From the NCBI GenBank assembly GCA_036723735.1, contig DAIMGT010000025.1:1-46543 (forward strand): a stretch of DNA of 46,543 nucleotides. Reading direction: 5' to 3'. Within the stretch, counting starts at the first letter, position 1. Each line of letters opens with the position of its first letter. Under the pieces are notes generated by a model. It searched no databases, was not told the DNA's origin, and saw only the letters and a list, made by a program, of their open reading frames with translations. This stretch comes from UBA4656 sp002405525 (GTDB taxonomy: Bacteria > Pseudomonadota > Gammaproteobacteria > Xanthomonadales > Ahniellaceae). Below are positions 1 to 9,700 of the stretch, piece by piece. The position numbers were made by a program, and so were the translations under genes.

Positions 1-888
1 GTTCGTTCGTTGGTGTCGAGGTCTCCTTGTCGTTGTTGCGCCTCTGTTTGTTGCGGGTTTTCTCCGGGTCGGGCCGGCTCTTCCCCGGCCGCCCGCCAGG
101 ACCGCCGTGCCCATCAGGACCAGGAAGCCGGCGAACACGCGCGCGAGGACCGGACCGCGGAGTCGATGGGCGAGTGCCGCGCCGGCAGGCGCGAGCAGCA
201 CGCTGGCCGCGGCGATGGCCGCCGCGGCGGGCAGGTGGATGTAGCCCCAGGTCGCCGCCGGCAGATCCGCGGCATCGCGACCGCCCCAGGCGTATCCCGC
301 CGCGGACGCCAGCGCGATCGCGAAGCCGCAGGCCGCCGAGGTGCCGACCGCGCGCACGGGCACCGCTCCGAACCGGATCAGCAGCGGCACCGTCATCGAG
401 CCGCCACCGATCCCGACCAGGGCCGACACCGCGCCGATCATGCCGCCCCAAAGCGTCAGCGACCGGCCGGCCGGCACGGTGCCGGCGTCGCCGTCCGCCA
501 CGACCCGGCGGGTCGCGAGCTGGATCGCGGCCGCGAAGCAGAAGGCGGCAACGCCCAACCGCAGCACCAGATCCGGTAGCCGGTCGGCGACCAGCGCTCC
601 GGCCGCGCCACCGACCAGCAGCCCCGGCACCAGGGCATGAACGGTCGGCCACATCACCGACCCGCGCGCGAGGTGCGCACGGGTTGATGACAGCGAGGTG
701 GCGAGGATGGTGGCCAGGGAAGTCGCCAGCGCGACGTGGATCACCGCGCCCGGCGGCACGCCCTGACCGGGCAGGATCCAGGCCAGGGCAGCGACGATCA
801 CCAGACCGCCGCCGACCCCGAGCAGGCCGGCCAGCAGCCCGGCGGCCGCGCCGATCGCAAGGAAGGCGGCCAGCGCAAGCAGACTCAC
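1..888 (-). CDS. TauE/SafE family sulfite/organosulfur exporter, 3' end open at window edge
   Basis: Polytopic inner-membrane protein of the TauE/SafE family, whose members export sulfite or related sulfur anions. Read from GTG at 888, it opens with a hydrophobic helix and the family's glycine-rich motif GLLAGLLGVGGG (residues 17-28). The second half repeats it as LVGIGGGSMTVPLL (about 156-168), the duplicated fold of the family. No ATG lies upstream in frame, so GTG is the likely start. The last hydrophobic helix ends near base 100, where a stop is expected for a protein of 250-270 residues. Instead the frame stays open to base 1 with a basic, Thr/Asn-rich tail unlike the family. It is divergent from slt. 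Substrate unknown. Confidence 0.8.
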   Translation of the reverse strand, partial: MSLLALAAFLAIGAAAGLLAGLLGVGGGLVIVAALAWILPGQGVPPGAVIHVALATSLATILATSLSSTRAHLARGSVMWPTVHALVPGLLVGGAAGALVADRLPDLVLRLGVAAFCFAAAIQLATRRVVADGDAGTVPAGRSLTLWGGMIGAVSALVGIGGGSMTVPLLIRFGAVPVRAVGTSAACGFAIALASAAGYAWGGRDAADLPAATWGYIHLPAAAAIAAASVLLAPAGAALAHRLRGPVLARVFAGFLVLMGTAVLAGGRGRAGPTRRKPATNRGATTTRRPRHQRTN

Positions 889-923
889 CCGAAGCGCCCC
901 GGATTCTGCACACCGCTCCGCAC

Positions 924-929
924 TAAGAT
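924..929 (+). promoter_or_regulatory. Candidate -10 element for slt
   Basis: TAAGAT matches the sigma-70 -10 consensus at four of six bases and would start transcription near 936, giving a leader of about 27 nt before slt. No convincing -35 box is seen. Confidence 0.35.
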
Positions 930-962
930 CCCCCTCCGCCCCGAGCTTGCAAGCCGCACCGC

Positions 963-2942
963 ATGGACGTCCGCCGCCTTTTCGTCGCCCTGTTGCTGTC
1001 CGGCCTGGCCGCTGGCGCCGTCGCGGCCGAGCCCACGTCGGCGCAGCGCCGCGAATTCATCGCCGCCCTGGAGGCCGCTCGCACCGGCCCGCCCGGGCGC
1101 TGGCAGGAACTGGCCCGTGGCCTGCAAGACTACCCGCTCGCGCCATGGCTCGAGCACCACGCGCTGGCTCGCGACCCCGAGCGTGCCGACCCTGCGCTGG
1201 TGCAGGACTTCCTCGCCCGCGAACAGGGCACGCTGGCGGGCGAGCGCCTGCGCAGCCTGTGGCTGCACCGGCAAGCTGCTCACCGGCACTGGGACCGGTT
1301 CCTCGCCGTCTGGGCGCCACAGGACGACGTCGGCCTGCGCTGCCGGCATGTCGAGGCGCGGATCGCCCGCGGGCCGAACGACGGACTCGCCGCCGAGGCG
1401 CGCACGCTGTGGCTGGTCGGCGAGTCGCTGCCGACCGACTGCGATCCGATGATCGCCTGGCTGCGCGGGCAGGACGCGCTGGATGCCGCCATGGTCTGGC
1501 AGCGGAGCGAGCTCGCCGCGCGCGCGCGAAACGGCGGACTGCTCGCCGCGCTGGCCGCATACCTGCCGGAACCCGCCGCCGCGGAGGCCCGCCGCTACGC
1601 CGTGCTGGCGCGCGACCCGGGTCGCGCGCTCGCGCAGGCCGGCGTCTGGGCCGATACCCCCCGCGCGCGCCGCCACGTCGCGCTGGCGGTTGCATCCCTG
1701 GCGCGCCGCGACCACGTGCTCGCGGGGCGGCGCTGGGATGCGCTGGCATCGCGCTTCGACTTCGACACCGCCGATCGCGCGCTGGCGATCGGCGCGATCG
1801 CCCTGCACAAGGCGGCCGGATACCAGCCGGACGCCGCCGAATGGCTGTTGCGCCTGCCCGCGGATGGCGTCGATCCCGCGGTGCGCGAATGGGGTCTGCG
1901 CGATGCGCTGGCGCGCCGCGACTGGACGGCGGCCCGCGGCGCGCTCGACGCGCTCGCTCCCGCGCAGCGGCGGGAACCGCGCGCACGCTGGCTGCACGGG
2001 CGGCTGCTCGAACTCGAAGGCGAGCCGCAGGCCGCGCTCGCCGCCTGGGACCCGCTGGCCGCGGAGGCGAACTTTCATGGATTCCTGGCCGCCGACCGAC
2101 TGGACCGCGATTACCGGATCTGCGCCGAGCCCGCGGTCGGAGACCCTGCGCTGGCGGCGCGGGCGGCGGCCGACCGCGGCGTGGCGCGCGCCCTCGAGTG
2201 GCACGCGCTCCGCCGGATGGAGCAAGCGCGCCGCGAGTGGGACTTCGCGCTGGCGCGGCTGGACGGCGCGGCGCGGCCGGCAGCCGTGGCGCTGGCCGCA
2301 GCGCGGGGCTGGATCGATCGTGGCCCGCTGACCCTGCTGCGGCCCGATGAACAACGCCACTATGCGCTGCGATTCCCGATTGCCCACCGCGACGAGGTCG
2401 AATCGCACGCGCGTCGCCTCGGGCTGGACGCCGCGCTGGTGCTGGGCCTGATCCGCGCCGAGAGCGCATGGGTGACCGACGCCCGCTCCGCCGCCGACGC
2501 ACGCGGGCTGATGCAGTTGCTGCCCTCGAGCGCGAAAGCGCTCGCGCGGCGCGAGAAACTGCCCTTCGCAGGACCGAACGACCTGTATCGCCCGCCGGTT
2601 GCGATCGCCCTCGGCACCCGCCATCTCGCCGACGACCTCGCGCGCTGGGACGGCCGCGAGTGGGCGGCGGCCGCGGCCTACAACGCCGGACCCGCGCCGG
2701 TCCAGCGCTGGCTGGACGCGCGCGGCGACCTGCCGACGGACCTGTGGATCGAAACCATCCCGTTCCGCGAAACGCGCGAGTATGTGCCGCGCGTGCTCGC
2801 CTTCGCGACCCTTTACGATTGGCGCCTCGGCCGCGAGCCGGAGCGCATCTCGACCCGCCTCGGACTGCCCGCCACCGCCGCCACCGCCGCGGTCGCCTGC
2901 GCGGCACCGCCCCCCTCCACGCCATCGACCGCCACGCCATGA
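963..2942 (+). CDS. slt: Soluble lytic murein transglycosylase (Slt70-like)
   Basis: Periplasmic enzyme that cleaves the MurNAc-GlcNAc bond of peptidoglycan and leaves 1,6-anhydroMurNAc ends. The 659-residue product starts with a signal peptide (residues 1-22, ending AVAA). A long alpha-helical superhelical U/L domain follows, then a C-terminal GH23 catalytic domain from about residue 490. The catalytic glutamate is E500 in IRAESAW. The SLT motifs ADARGLMQLLPSSA, AAYNAGP and ETIPFRETREYV follow in the family order. Its length matches Slt70. The stop overlaps the start of the next gene (ATGA), so the two are probably cotranscribed. Confidence 0.95.
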   Translation: MDVRRLFVALLLSGLAAGAVAAEPTSAQRREFIAALEAARTGPPGRWQELARGLQDYPLAPWLEHHALARDPERADPALVQDFLAREQGTLAGERLRSLWLHRQAAHRHWDRFLAVWAPQDDVGLRCRHVEARIARGPNDGLAAEARTLWLVGESLPTDCDPMIAWLRGQDALDAAMVWQRSELAARARNGGLLAALAAYLPEPAAAEARRYAVLARDPGRALAQAGVWADTPRARRHVALAVASLARRDHVLAGRRWDALASRFDFDTADRALAIGAIALHKAAGYQPDAAEWLLRLPADGVDPAVREWGLRDALARRDWTAARGALDALAPAQRREPRARWLHGRLLELEGEPQAALAAWDPLAAEANFHGFLAADRLDRDYRICAEPAVGDPALAARAAADRGVARALEWHALRRMEQARREWDFALARLDGAARPAAVALAAARGWIDRGPLTLLRPDEQRHYALRFPIAHRDEVESHARRLGLDAALVLGLIRAESAWVTDARSAADARGLMQLLPSSAKALARREKLPFAGPNDLYRPPVAIALGTRHLADDLARWDGREWAAAAAYNAGPAPVQRWLDARGDLPTDLWIETIPFRETREYVPRVLAFATLYDWRLGREPERISTRLGLPATAATAAVACAAPPPSTPSTATP

Positions 2943-3892
2943 GCAAGAACCCCCGCCCCATCGTCGTCCTCGGCGGCACCGGCTTCGTCGGCAGCCACCT
3001 CGTGCCGCGGCTGGCTGCCGCCGGGCATCCGGTCCTCGTACTGTCGCGCAACCGCGAGAAGCAACGGCAGCTCGCGGTGATCCCGCAGGTGACGGTGCGC
3101 AGCGCGGACGTCCACTCGCGGTCGGTGCTGGCGCAGCACTTCGCCGGCGCCGAGGCCGTGGTCAACCTGGTCGGCATCCTCAACGAGGCGGGCTTCGACG
3201 GCTCGGGCTTCCGCCGCGCGCACGTCGATCTGCCGCGCACGGTGATCGGCGCGATGGCCGATGCGGGCGTCAGCCGCCTGCTGCACATGAGTTCGCTCAA
3301 GGCCGGCCGAGGCGACAGCCATTACCTGCGCACGCGCGGCGAAGCCGAGGCCCTGGTCCGCGCCTCCGACACCCGGTGGACGATCTTCCAGCCGTCGGTG
3401 ATCTTCGGACCCGGCGACGGCCTGTTCGAGCGCTTCGCGGGCCTGCTGCGACTGGCGCCCCTCATGCCGCTGGGCCGGCCGGACGCGAAACTCGCCCCGG
3501 TCTACGTCGGCGACGTCTGCGAAGCCTTCGTGCGCGCGCTCGGCGCCCCCTCCACCATCGGCCGTACCTACGAACTCTACGGTCGCGCGATGACGCTGCG
3601 CGAGATCGTCGCCTACACCCGCGCGCAGCTCGGACTGCGGCGGCCGATCATCGGCCTGCCCGACGCCCTCGGTTGGGCGCAGGCGGCGCTGCTGGGGCTG
3701 GTGCCCGGCAAGCCGCTGTCGCTGGACAACTGGAGGTCGCTGGCGGTGGACTCGGTGGGCACGGTCGACGGGCTTGCCGCGCTGGGCATCGTGCCGACCC
3801 CCGTCGATGCGGTGGTGCCGCGGATGCTGCGCGGCGAACTCGGCAGGCAGGACGAACTCGACCGCTACCGCAGCCGCCGCGACGGCGGCTGA
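2939..3892 (+). CDS. Atypical SDR, NDUFA9-like NAD(P)-binding epimerase/dehydratase family protein
   Basis: A 317-residue Rossmann-fold protein of the extended/atypical SDR group resembling the complex I NDUFA9 subunit and other bacterial NAD-binding homologues. The nucleotide-binding motif is VVLGGTGFVGSHL (residues 9-21). VNLVGIL (75-81) and FQPSVIFGPGD also fit this family. At the usual YxxxK active site it reads YLRTR (Y129, R133), with arginine in place of lysine, so ordinary SDR catalysis is doubtful and a structural or NAD(P)-sensing role is possible. The start is fixed by the ATGA overlap with slt. Cellular role unknown. Confidence 0.85.
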   Translation: MSKNPRPIVVLGGTGFVGSHLVPRLAAAGHPVLVLSRNREKQRQLAVIPQVTVRSADVHSRSVLAQHFAGAEAVVNLVGILNEAGFDGSGFRRAHVDLPRTVIGAMADAGVSRLLHMSSLKAGRGDSHYLRTRGEAEALVRASDTRWTIFQPSVIFGPGDGLFERFAGLLRLAPLMPLGRPDAKLAPVYVGDVCEAFVRALGAPSTIGRTYELYGRAMTLREIVAYTRAQLGLRRPIIGLPDALGWAQAALLGLVPGKPLSLDNWRSLAVDSVGTVDGLAALGIVPTPVDAVVPRMLRGELGRQDELDRYRSRRDGG

Positions 3893-3915
3893 TCGCGCGC
3901 GACCGGCGGCTGGCG

Positions 3916-3921
3916 TACAGT
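3916..3921 (+). promoter_or_regulatory. Candidate -10 element for cca
   Basis: TACAGT lies in the 58-nt gap between the SDR gene and cca and would give a leader of about 23 nt. No clear -35 box is seen. Confidence 0.35.
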
Positions 3922-3950
3922 CGATCCGGGTCCCGCGGACGCAGTCGACG

Positions 3951-5186
3951 ATGCAGGCTTACCTGGTGGGCGGTGCGGTGCGCGACGCCCTGCTCGGGCG
4001 CCCGGTCGTTGATCGCGACTGGGTGGTGGTCGGGCAGACCGCACAGGCGATGCTCGAGCGCGGCTTCCGGCCGGTGGGGCGAGACTTTCCGGTGTTTCTG
4101 CACCCCGCGACGAACGAGGAGTACGCGCTCGCGCGCACCGAGCGCAAGAGTGGCCACGGCTACCATGGATTCGTTTTCCACGCCGATCCGTCGGTCACGC
4201 TGGAGGACGACCTGCGCCGCCGCGACCTCACGATCAACGCCATCGCGCAGGCGCCGGACGGTGGCCTGGTCGATCCCTTCGGCGGCATGCACGACCTCCA
4301 GGCGAGAGTGCTGCGCCACGTCTCGCCGGCCTTCGTCGAGGACCCGCTGCGCGTGCTGCGGGTGGCGCGCTTCGTCGCTCGCTTCGCGCCGCTGGGATTC
4401 CGCGTCGCCGACGAGACCCTGGCCCTGATGCGCGCCGTAGCCGGGGCGGGAGAACTCGCGCACCTGGTCCCGGAACGGGTGTGGGCCGAGACCGAGAAGG
4501 CGCTGCGCGAGCCGCGCCCGGGGCTGTTCCTGCGCGTGCTGCGCGAGACCGGCGCACTGGCGGTGCTGCTGCCGGAAGTCGACCGCCTGTACGGCGTGCC
4601 GCAGCGCCCCGAGTACCACCCGGAAATCGACGCCGGGCTGCACCAGGAGATGGTCAGCGACATGGCGGCGCGCCTCGCGCCCGGCGACAGCCAGGTCGGC
4701 CTGGCCGCCCTGCTGCACGACCTCGGCAAGGGGATCACGCCGGCCGAGCAGTGGCCGAGGCACATCGGCCACGAGCACGCCGGCCTGCCGCTGGTCGAGG
4801 CGGTCTGCACGCGACTGAAGCTGCCCGCCGAGCATGCCGCGTCGGCGCGCCACGCCTGCCGCCACCACCTGCAGGTGCACCGCGCCGCGGAGTTGAAGCC
4901 GGGCACGGTGCTGTCACTGTTCGAGGCGATCGACGCCTTCCGCCGTCCGGACCGCCTGCGGGTGCTGCTGCTGGCCTGTGAAGCCGACCAGCGCGGCCGC
5001 CTCGGACGCGAGGAATCCGACTATCCGCAGGCCCGCTACCTGCGCGCCTGCTTCGAAACCGCGCGCGCGGTCACCGCCACGCCCTTCGTCGCGCGGGGCC
5101 TCGCCGGCAAGGCCGTTGGCGCCGCGATCCAGCAGGCCCGGACCGCTGCGATCGCGCACCTGCGCGAGGTGCACTTCAAGTCCTGA
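3951..5186 (+). CDS. cca: Multifunctional CCA tRNA nucleotidyltransferase
   Basis: Adds or repairs the 3' CCA end of tRNAs using CTP and ATP. The 411 residues align almost end to end with the E. coli-type bacterial class II enzyme of about 412 aa. The N-terminal polymerase head carries LVGGAVRDALLG and the metal-binding pair D21/D23 in DRDW. RRDLTINA and EDPLRVLRVARF follow. The C-terminal half has an HD phosphohydrolase domain (LLHDLGKG, H256/D257) that gives the gammaproteobacterial enzyme its phosphodiesterase and phosphatase activities. The ATG at 3951 matches the conserved MxxYLVGGAVRD start; the longer open frame upstream is not needed. Confidence 0.97.
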   Translation: MQAYLVGGAVRDALLGRPVVDRDWVVVGQTAQAMLERGFRPVGRDFPVFLHPATNEEYALARTERKSGHGYHGFVFHADPSVTLEDDLRRRDLTINAIAQAPDGGLVDPFGGMHDLQARVLRHVSPAFVEDPLRVLRVARFVARFAPLGFRVADETLALMRAVAGAGELAHLVPERVWAETEKALREPRPGLFLRVLRETGALAVLLPEVDRLYGVPQRPEYHPEIDAGLHQEMVSDMAARLAPGDSQVGLAALLHDLGKGITPAEQWPRHIGHEHAGLPLVEAVCTRLKLPAEHAASARHACRHHLQVHRAAELKPGTVLSLFEAIDAFRRPDRLRVLLLACEADQRGRLGREESDYPQARYLRACFETARAVTATPFVARGLAGKAVGAAIQQARTAAIAHLREVHFKS

Positions 5187-5213
5187 ACGCCGCGCGCGGG
5201 CGCTCGAGCTGCG

Positions 5214-5225
5214 GCGGGATCCCGC
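5214..5225. other. Perfect 12-bp palindrome between convergent cca and efflux gene
   Basis: GCGGGATCCCGC lies in the 67-bp gap between the convergent stops at 5186 and 5254. It may help terminate either transcript, but no T tract follows on either strand. Confidence 0.25.
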
Positions 5226-5253
5226 ACGCCGCCAGGCCCCGGGCCCTCGAACC

Positions 5254-6705
5254 TCACCGCGCCGCCGCGTCCGCGGCCATTCCGGGCGCGGCCTGCGCGA
5301 AGTCGCCCGCCAGCGCCTTGTACAGAGCGGCCAGTGCGGTGGCGCGCTGCGCCACCGCGGTCGCATGCTGGTCCTCGAGGTCGAGCTGGGTACGCTCGGC
5401 ATCCAGGACCTCGAGGGCGTCGGAGGCCCCGGCATCGAACCGCGTCCGCGCCAGCGCCGTGGCATCGCGGCCGCGCTCGACCGCCTGCGCCAGCGCGCTC
5501 GCGGCGCGGTTCGAGGCCCGATAGCCTGCGAGCGCGTTTTCGGTTTCCTCCAGCGCCAGCAGCAGCACCTCGTCGTAGCGCGCGAGCGCCAGCGCGGCGC
5601 GCGCCTCGCTGGCCCGCACGCGCTGCCGCACGCTGCCGGCGTCGAGGAAACTCCACGACAGAGAGGGGCCGAAGTTCCAGCGCTTGGCGAAATCCTCGCC
5701 GAGGTCGCCGACCGCCTGTCCGGTCCAGCCACCGGCGCCGAGCAGGCTCAGGCGCGGAAAGAACTCCGATACCGCGACGCCGACGCGCGCCGTGGCAGCG
5801 GCGAGCTCGCGCTCCGCCTGGCGCACGTCAGGACGCCTGCGCAGCCAGTCTTGCGGCTTGCCGATCCCGACCAGGGCCGGCATCGCCGGCAGCGCCGCAG
5901 GAGGTCCCAGCACCTCGCGAAGCGTCGCGACCGGCTGCGCGGTCAGCGCCGCGAGCCGCTGCTCCTGCCGCGCCACCGCCGCCTCGGTGCCCGGCAGGCG
6001 CGACGCGATGGCGAGGCCCAGCGCGTTCGACCGCGCGACGTCGAGATCGGAACCGCGGCCGGCGTCGCGTCGCAGTTCCAGCAGGGCGAGGTTCTCGGCC
6101 AGGTTCTCCACGTTGCGGCGCTGCACGCGCAGACGTTCCTGCTCGGCGCGCAGGTTGAAGTAGGCCTGGGCGACCTCGGCGATCACCGACTGGCGCGCGG
6201 CGGCGAGCGCGGCGGCCGCCGCCTCCTCGTCGGCGCGCGCCGCACGGCGCAGGTTGCGCGCACGGCCGAACAGGTCGATCTCCCATTGGACGTCGAAGCC
6301 AGCGCGCAAGGTGTCGGTGCGTCCGATGTCCTCCGGGATGAAGGGATCGCGCCCGCTGGGCTGGCTGCGATCACCGGAGGCGGACGCCGTGACCACCGGC
6401 AACAGCGCGAAGGTTTCCAGCCCGCGCAGCGCGCGCGCCTCTTCGAGCCGCGCGGCGGCCTGCGCCAGCGTACGGTTCTGCGCGAGAGCGCGATCGATCA
6501 GCGCACCGAGCACCGGATCGTCGAACGAGGCCCACAGCGCGGACGCCGGCTGCGCCGTCGCATAGTGGTCGGCGTTGGCCTCGGCGAACGCCGCAGGCGC
6601 GGGCGCGTCGGGGCGCAGATAGGGCGGCCCCACAGCGCAGCCGGCGAGTACCATTGCCAGCGCCGGCGGCAAACCGCCCCGCGCGCGGCGAAGGAAATCA
6701 CGCAT
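5254..6705 (-). CDS. Outer membrane factor lipoprotein of a tripartite RND efflux pump (OprM/NodT family)
   Basis: TolC-like outer membrane channel that completes the efflux pump encoded just upstream. The 483-residue product begins with a lipoprotein signal peptide and lipobox LAGC with acylated C23, followed by AVGPPYLRPDAPAPAAF, which is typical of the NodT/OprM group. The rest consists of two repeated coiled-coil/beta halves rich in Ala, Arg and Glu (for example residues 80-100 and 300-330), as in TolC. Its ATG overlaps the end of the RND gene by 8 nt, so it is the last gene of the operon. Confidence 0.93.
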   Translation of the reverse strand: MRDFLRRARGGLPPALAMVLAGCAVGPPYLRPDAPAPAAFAEANADHYATAQPASALWASFDDPVLGALIDRALAQNRTLAQAAARLEEARALRGLETFALLPVVTASASGDRSQPSGRDPFIPEDIGRTDTLRAGFDVQWEIDLFGRARNLRRAARADEEAAAAALAAARQSVIAEVAQAYFNLRAEQERLRVQRRNVENLAENLALLELRRDAGRGSDLDVARSNALGLAIASRLPGTEAAVARQEQRLAALTAQPVATLREVLGPPAALPAMPALVGIGKPQDWLRRRPDVRQAERELAAATARVGVAVSEFFPRLSLLGAGGWTGQAVGDLGEDFAKRWNFGPSLSWSFLDAGSVRQRVRASEARAALALARYDEVLLLALEETENALAGYRASNRAASALAQAVERGRDATALARTRFDAGASDALEVLDAERTQLDLEDQHATAVAQRATALAALYKALAGDFAQAAPGMAADAAAR

Positions 6706-9700
6706 GGCTCACCTCCGCGGCGCGCTTGCGCTCGAATCGTTGCGCAAGGCGCCGGATGACGACGTAGAACACCGGCGTGAAGAACAGCCCGAAGAAGGTC
6801 ACCCCGAGCATGCCGAAGAACACGGTCACGCCCATCACGTGGCGCACCTCGGCACCGGCGCCGGAGGCGAACACCAGCGGCACCACGCCCATGATGAAGG
6901 CGAACGAGGTCATCAGGATCGGGCGCAGTCGCAGGCGGCAGGCCTCGACCGCGGCATCCACGATGTGGCGCCCCTGGTCCTCGAGTTCGCGCGCGAACTC
7001 CACGATCAGGATCGCGTTCTTGCACGCCAGGCCCATCAGCACCACCAGCCCGATCTGGGTGAACACGTTCATGTCGATGATGGTCGGCGGCGCCGCGGTC
7101 ATCGGATCGATCCAGCCGAGCAGGATCTGCGCCACGAACCACAGGCCGTTGGCCTGATTCAACACCCAGATGCCGGCCAGCGCGGACAGCAGGCACATCG
7201 GCACGATCAGGATCACCGCCAGCGGCAGCGACCACGATTCGTAGAGTGCCGCCAGCACGAGGTAGACGAACAGCACGCACAGCGGCAGCACCAGGAACTG
7301 CGCGATGCCCTGGTTGACCTGCTGGTAGGTCAGGCCGGTGAACTCCAGCGCCATGCCGCGCGGCAGCACCCGGTCGGCGGTCTCGCGCGCGATGCGCACC
7401 GCGTCGCTGGCGCTCACCGCGGCAGGGTCTAAGGGGCTGGCACTCAGGTCGGCTGCGGGATAACCGTTGTAGCGCACCACCGGGTCGGGCCCGAAGCTCG
7501 GCACCATCGACACCACGCTGCCGAGCGGGACCATCTCGCCGCGCGCGTTGCGCACCTGCAGGCGCGCCACGTCGCCGACCTCATCCCGGAACGGCGCGTC
7601 GGCCTGTGCATAGACTGCGAAGGTGCGCCCGAACAGGTTGAAGTCGTTGACGTAGGCGCTGCCGAGGTAGACCTGCAGGGTGTCGTAGACGTCGGTCAGC
7701 CGCAGGCCCGACTCCTTGACCTTGGTGCGGTCGACCACGGCGTCGATCTGCGGCACGTTGGCCTGGAAGGACGAGAAGGCCGAGCCGGGCCCGAATCCGG
7801 GCGACTGGCTGACCAGGCCCGCCAGCGCCTGGGTCGCGGTATTGAGTTCGCCGTAGCCGGCACGCTGGCGGTCGACGACGTAGGACTCGACGCCGGCAGC
7901 GTTGCCGTACCCGGATACCGGGGGCGGCATGAAGGCGAAGGCCAGGCCATCCTGGATCGTACCGAACTGCGCGGTCAGCTCGCCGGCGATCGCCGCGGCC
8001 GGCTTGGGCAGGTCCTCCGGCTCATCGAGCCCGATGAACATCACCCCGACGTTCGGCGTGCTCACGAAGTGGATGGCATTGAGGCCGGGGAACTGCACCA
8101 CGTCGGCCACGCCCGGGGTGGCCATGGCAATCTCGCCCATGCGCTGCATCGCCGCTTCCGTGCGCTCCAGGGTCGCGCCCTCGGGCAACTGCACCCCGGC
8201 GAACAGATACTGCTTGTCCTGCGTCGGGATGAAGCCGCCGGGCACCTGGGTGAAGCCGAGCACCGTCACGCCGAGCAGTACGCCATAGATCGCAAGCAGT
8301 CTCGGCGCGCGGGCGATGGTGCCGCCGATGCGGCCGCCGTAGCGCTCGCTCGAACGCTTGAAGCGCGCGTTGAAGGCGGCGAAGAAGCGGCCGAACAGAC
8401 CCTCGATGCCGCGCGCCAGCACGTCCTTCGGCGCGCCGCGCGGCTGCAGCAGCACCGCCGCCAGCGCCGGGCTCAAGGTCAGCGAGTTGAACGCCGAGAT
8501 CAGCACGGAAGCCGCGATGGTGACCGCGAACTGGCGGTAGAACTGCCCGGTCACGCCGTCGATGAAGGCGATCGGCACGAACACCGCGGCCAGCACCAGC
8601 GAGATCGCGACGATCGGGCCCGAAACCTCGCCCATCGCCTTGTGCGCGGCGGCCAGCGGTGACAGACCCTCCTCGATGTGGCGCTCGACGTTCTCCACCA
8701 CCACGATCGCGTCGTCGACCACGATGCCGATCGCCAGCACCAGGCCGAACAGGGTCAGCACGTTGATCGAATAGCCGAGCAGCAGCAGGACCGCGAAGGT
8801 GCCGACCACGGACACCGGCACCGCCAGCAGCGGGATCACCGAGGCGCGCCAGGTCTGCAGGAACACCACCACCACCACCACCACCAGCAGCACCGCTTCC
8901 AGCAGGGTGCTGACCACCGAATCGATGGATCTGCGCACGAATACCGTCGGATCATAGGCGACCTCCCACGACACGCCCTCGGGGAAGGTCTGCGCCAGTT
9001 CCGCCATCCGCGCGCGCACCGCGTCCGACAACGCGATCGAGTTGGCGCCGGGCGCCTCGAAGATCGCGATCGCCGCGGCCTGCCGGTTGTTGAGGTAGGA
9101 GTCCAGCGCGTAGGTATTCGACCCCAGTTCCACGCGCGCCACGTCGCGCAGGCGGGTGACAGCGCCGTCGGCGCTGGTCTTGAGGACGATCTCGCCGAAC
9201 TGCTCCGGGGTCTCCAGCCGCCCGCGCGCGTTGACCAGCAACTGCACGGCGGCGCCGCCCGGCTGCGGCGATGCGCCGATCGCCCCGGCGGACACCTGCA
9301 CGTTCTGTTCGCCGATCGCACCCACGATGTCGAGCGCGGTCAGGCCGCGCTGCGCGGCCTGGTCGGGGTCGATCCAGACCCGCATCGCGTAGTTGCCGGC
9401 GCCGAACGACTGGGCCTGGCCGACGCCGCGCAGGCGCGCGAGTTCGTCGCGAACGTTGAGGGCGGCGAAGTTGGACAGGTACAGCCCGTCGTAGCGCCCG
9501 TCCGGCGACACCAGGTGCACGACCATGGTGATGTTGGGCGAGCTCTTGGCGGTGGTGACGCCCAGCGCGCGCACCGCCTCGGGCAGGCGCGGCAAGGCCT
9601 GCGCGACGCGGTTCTGCACCTGCACCGCGGCGAGGTCGATGTCGGTGCCCAGCGCGAAGGTGACGCTGAGCGACAGCGTGCCGTCGGACGCGGCCGCCGA

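Noticed and set aside
8864..8886. CAC trinucleotide run that looks like a microsatellite
   Set aside because: It encodes seven consecutive valines in a membrane helix of the RND pump and is in frame; hydrophobic helix composition explains it.
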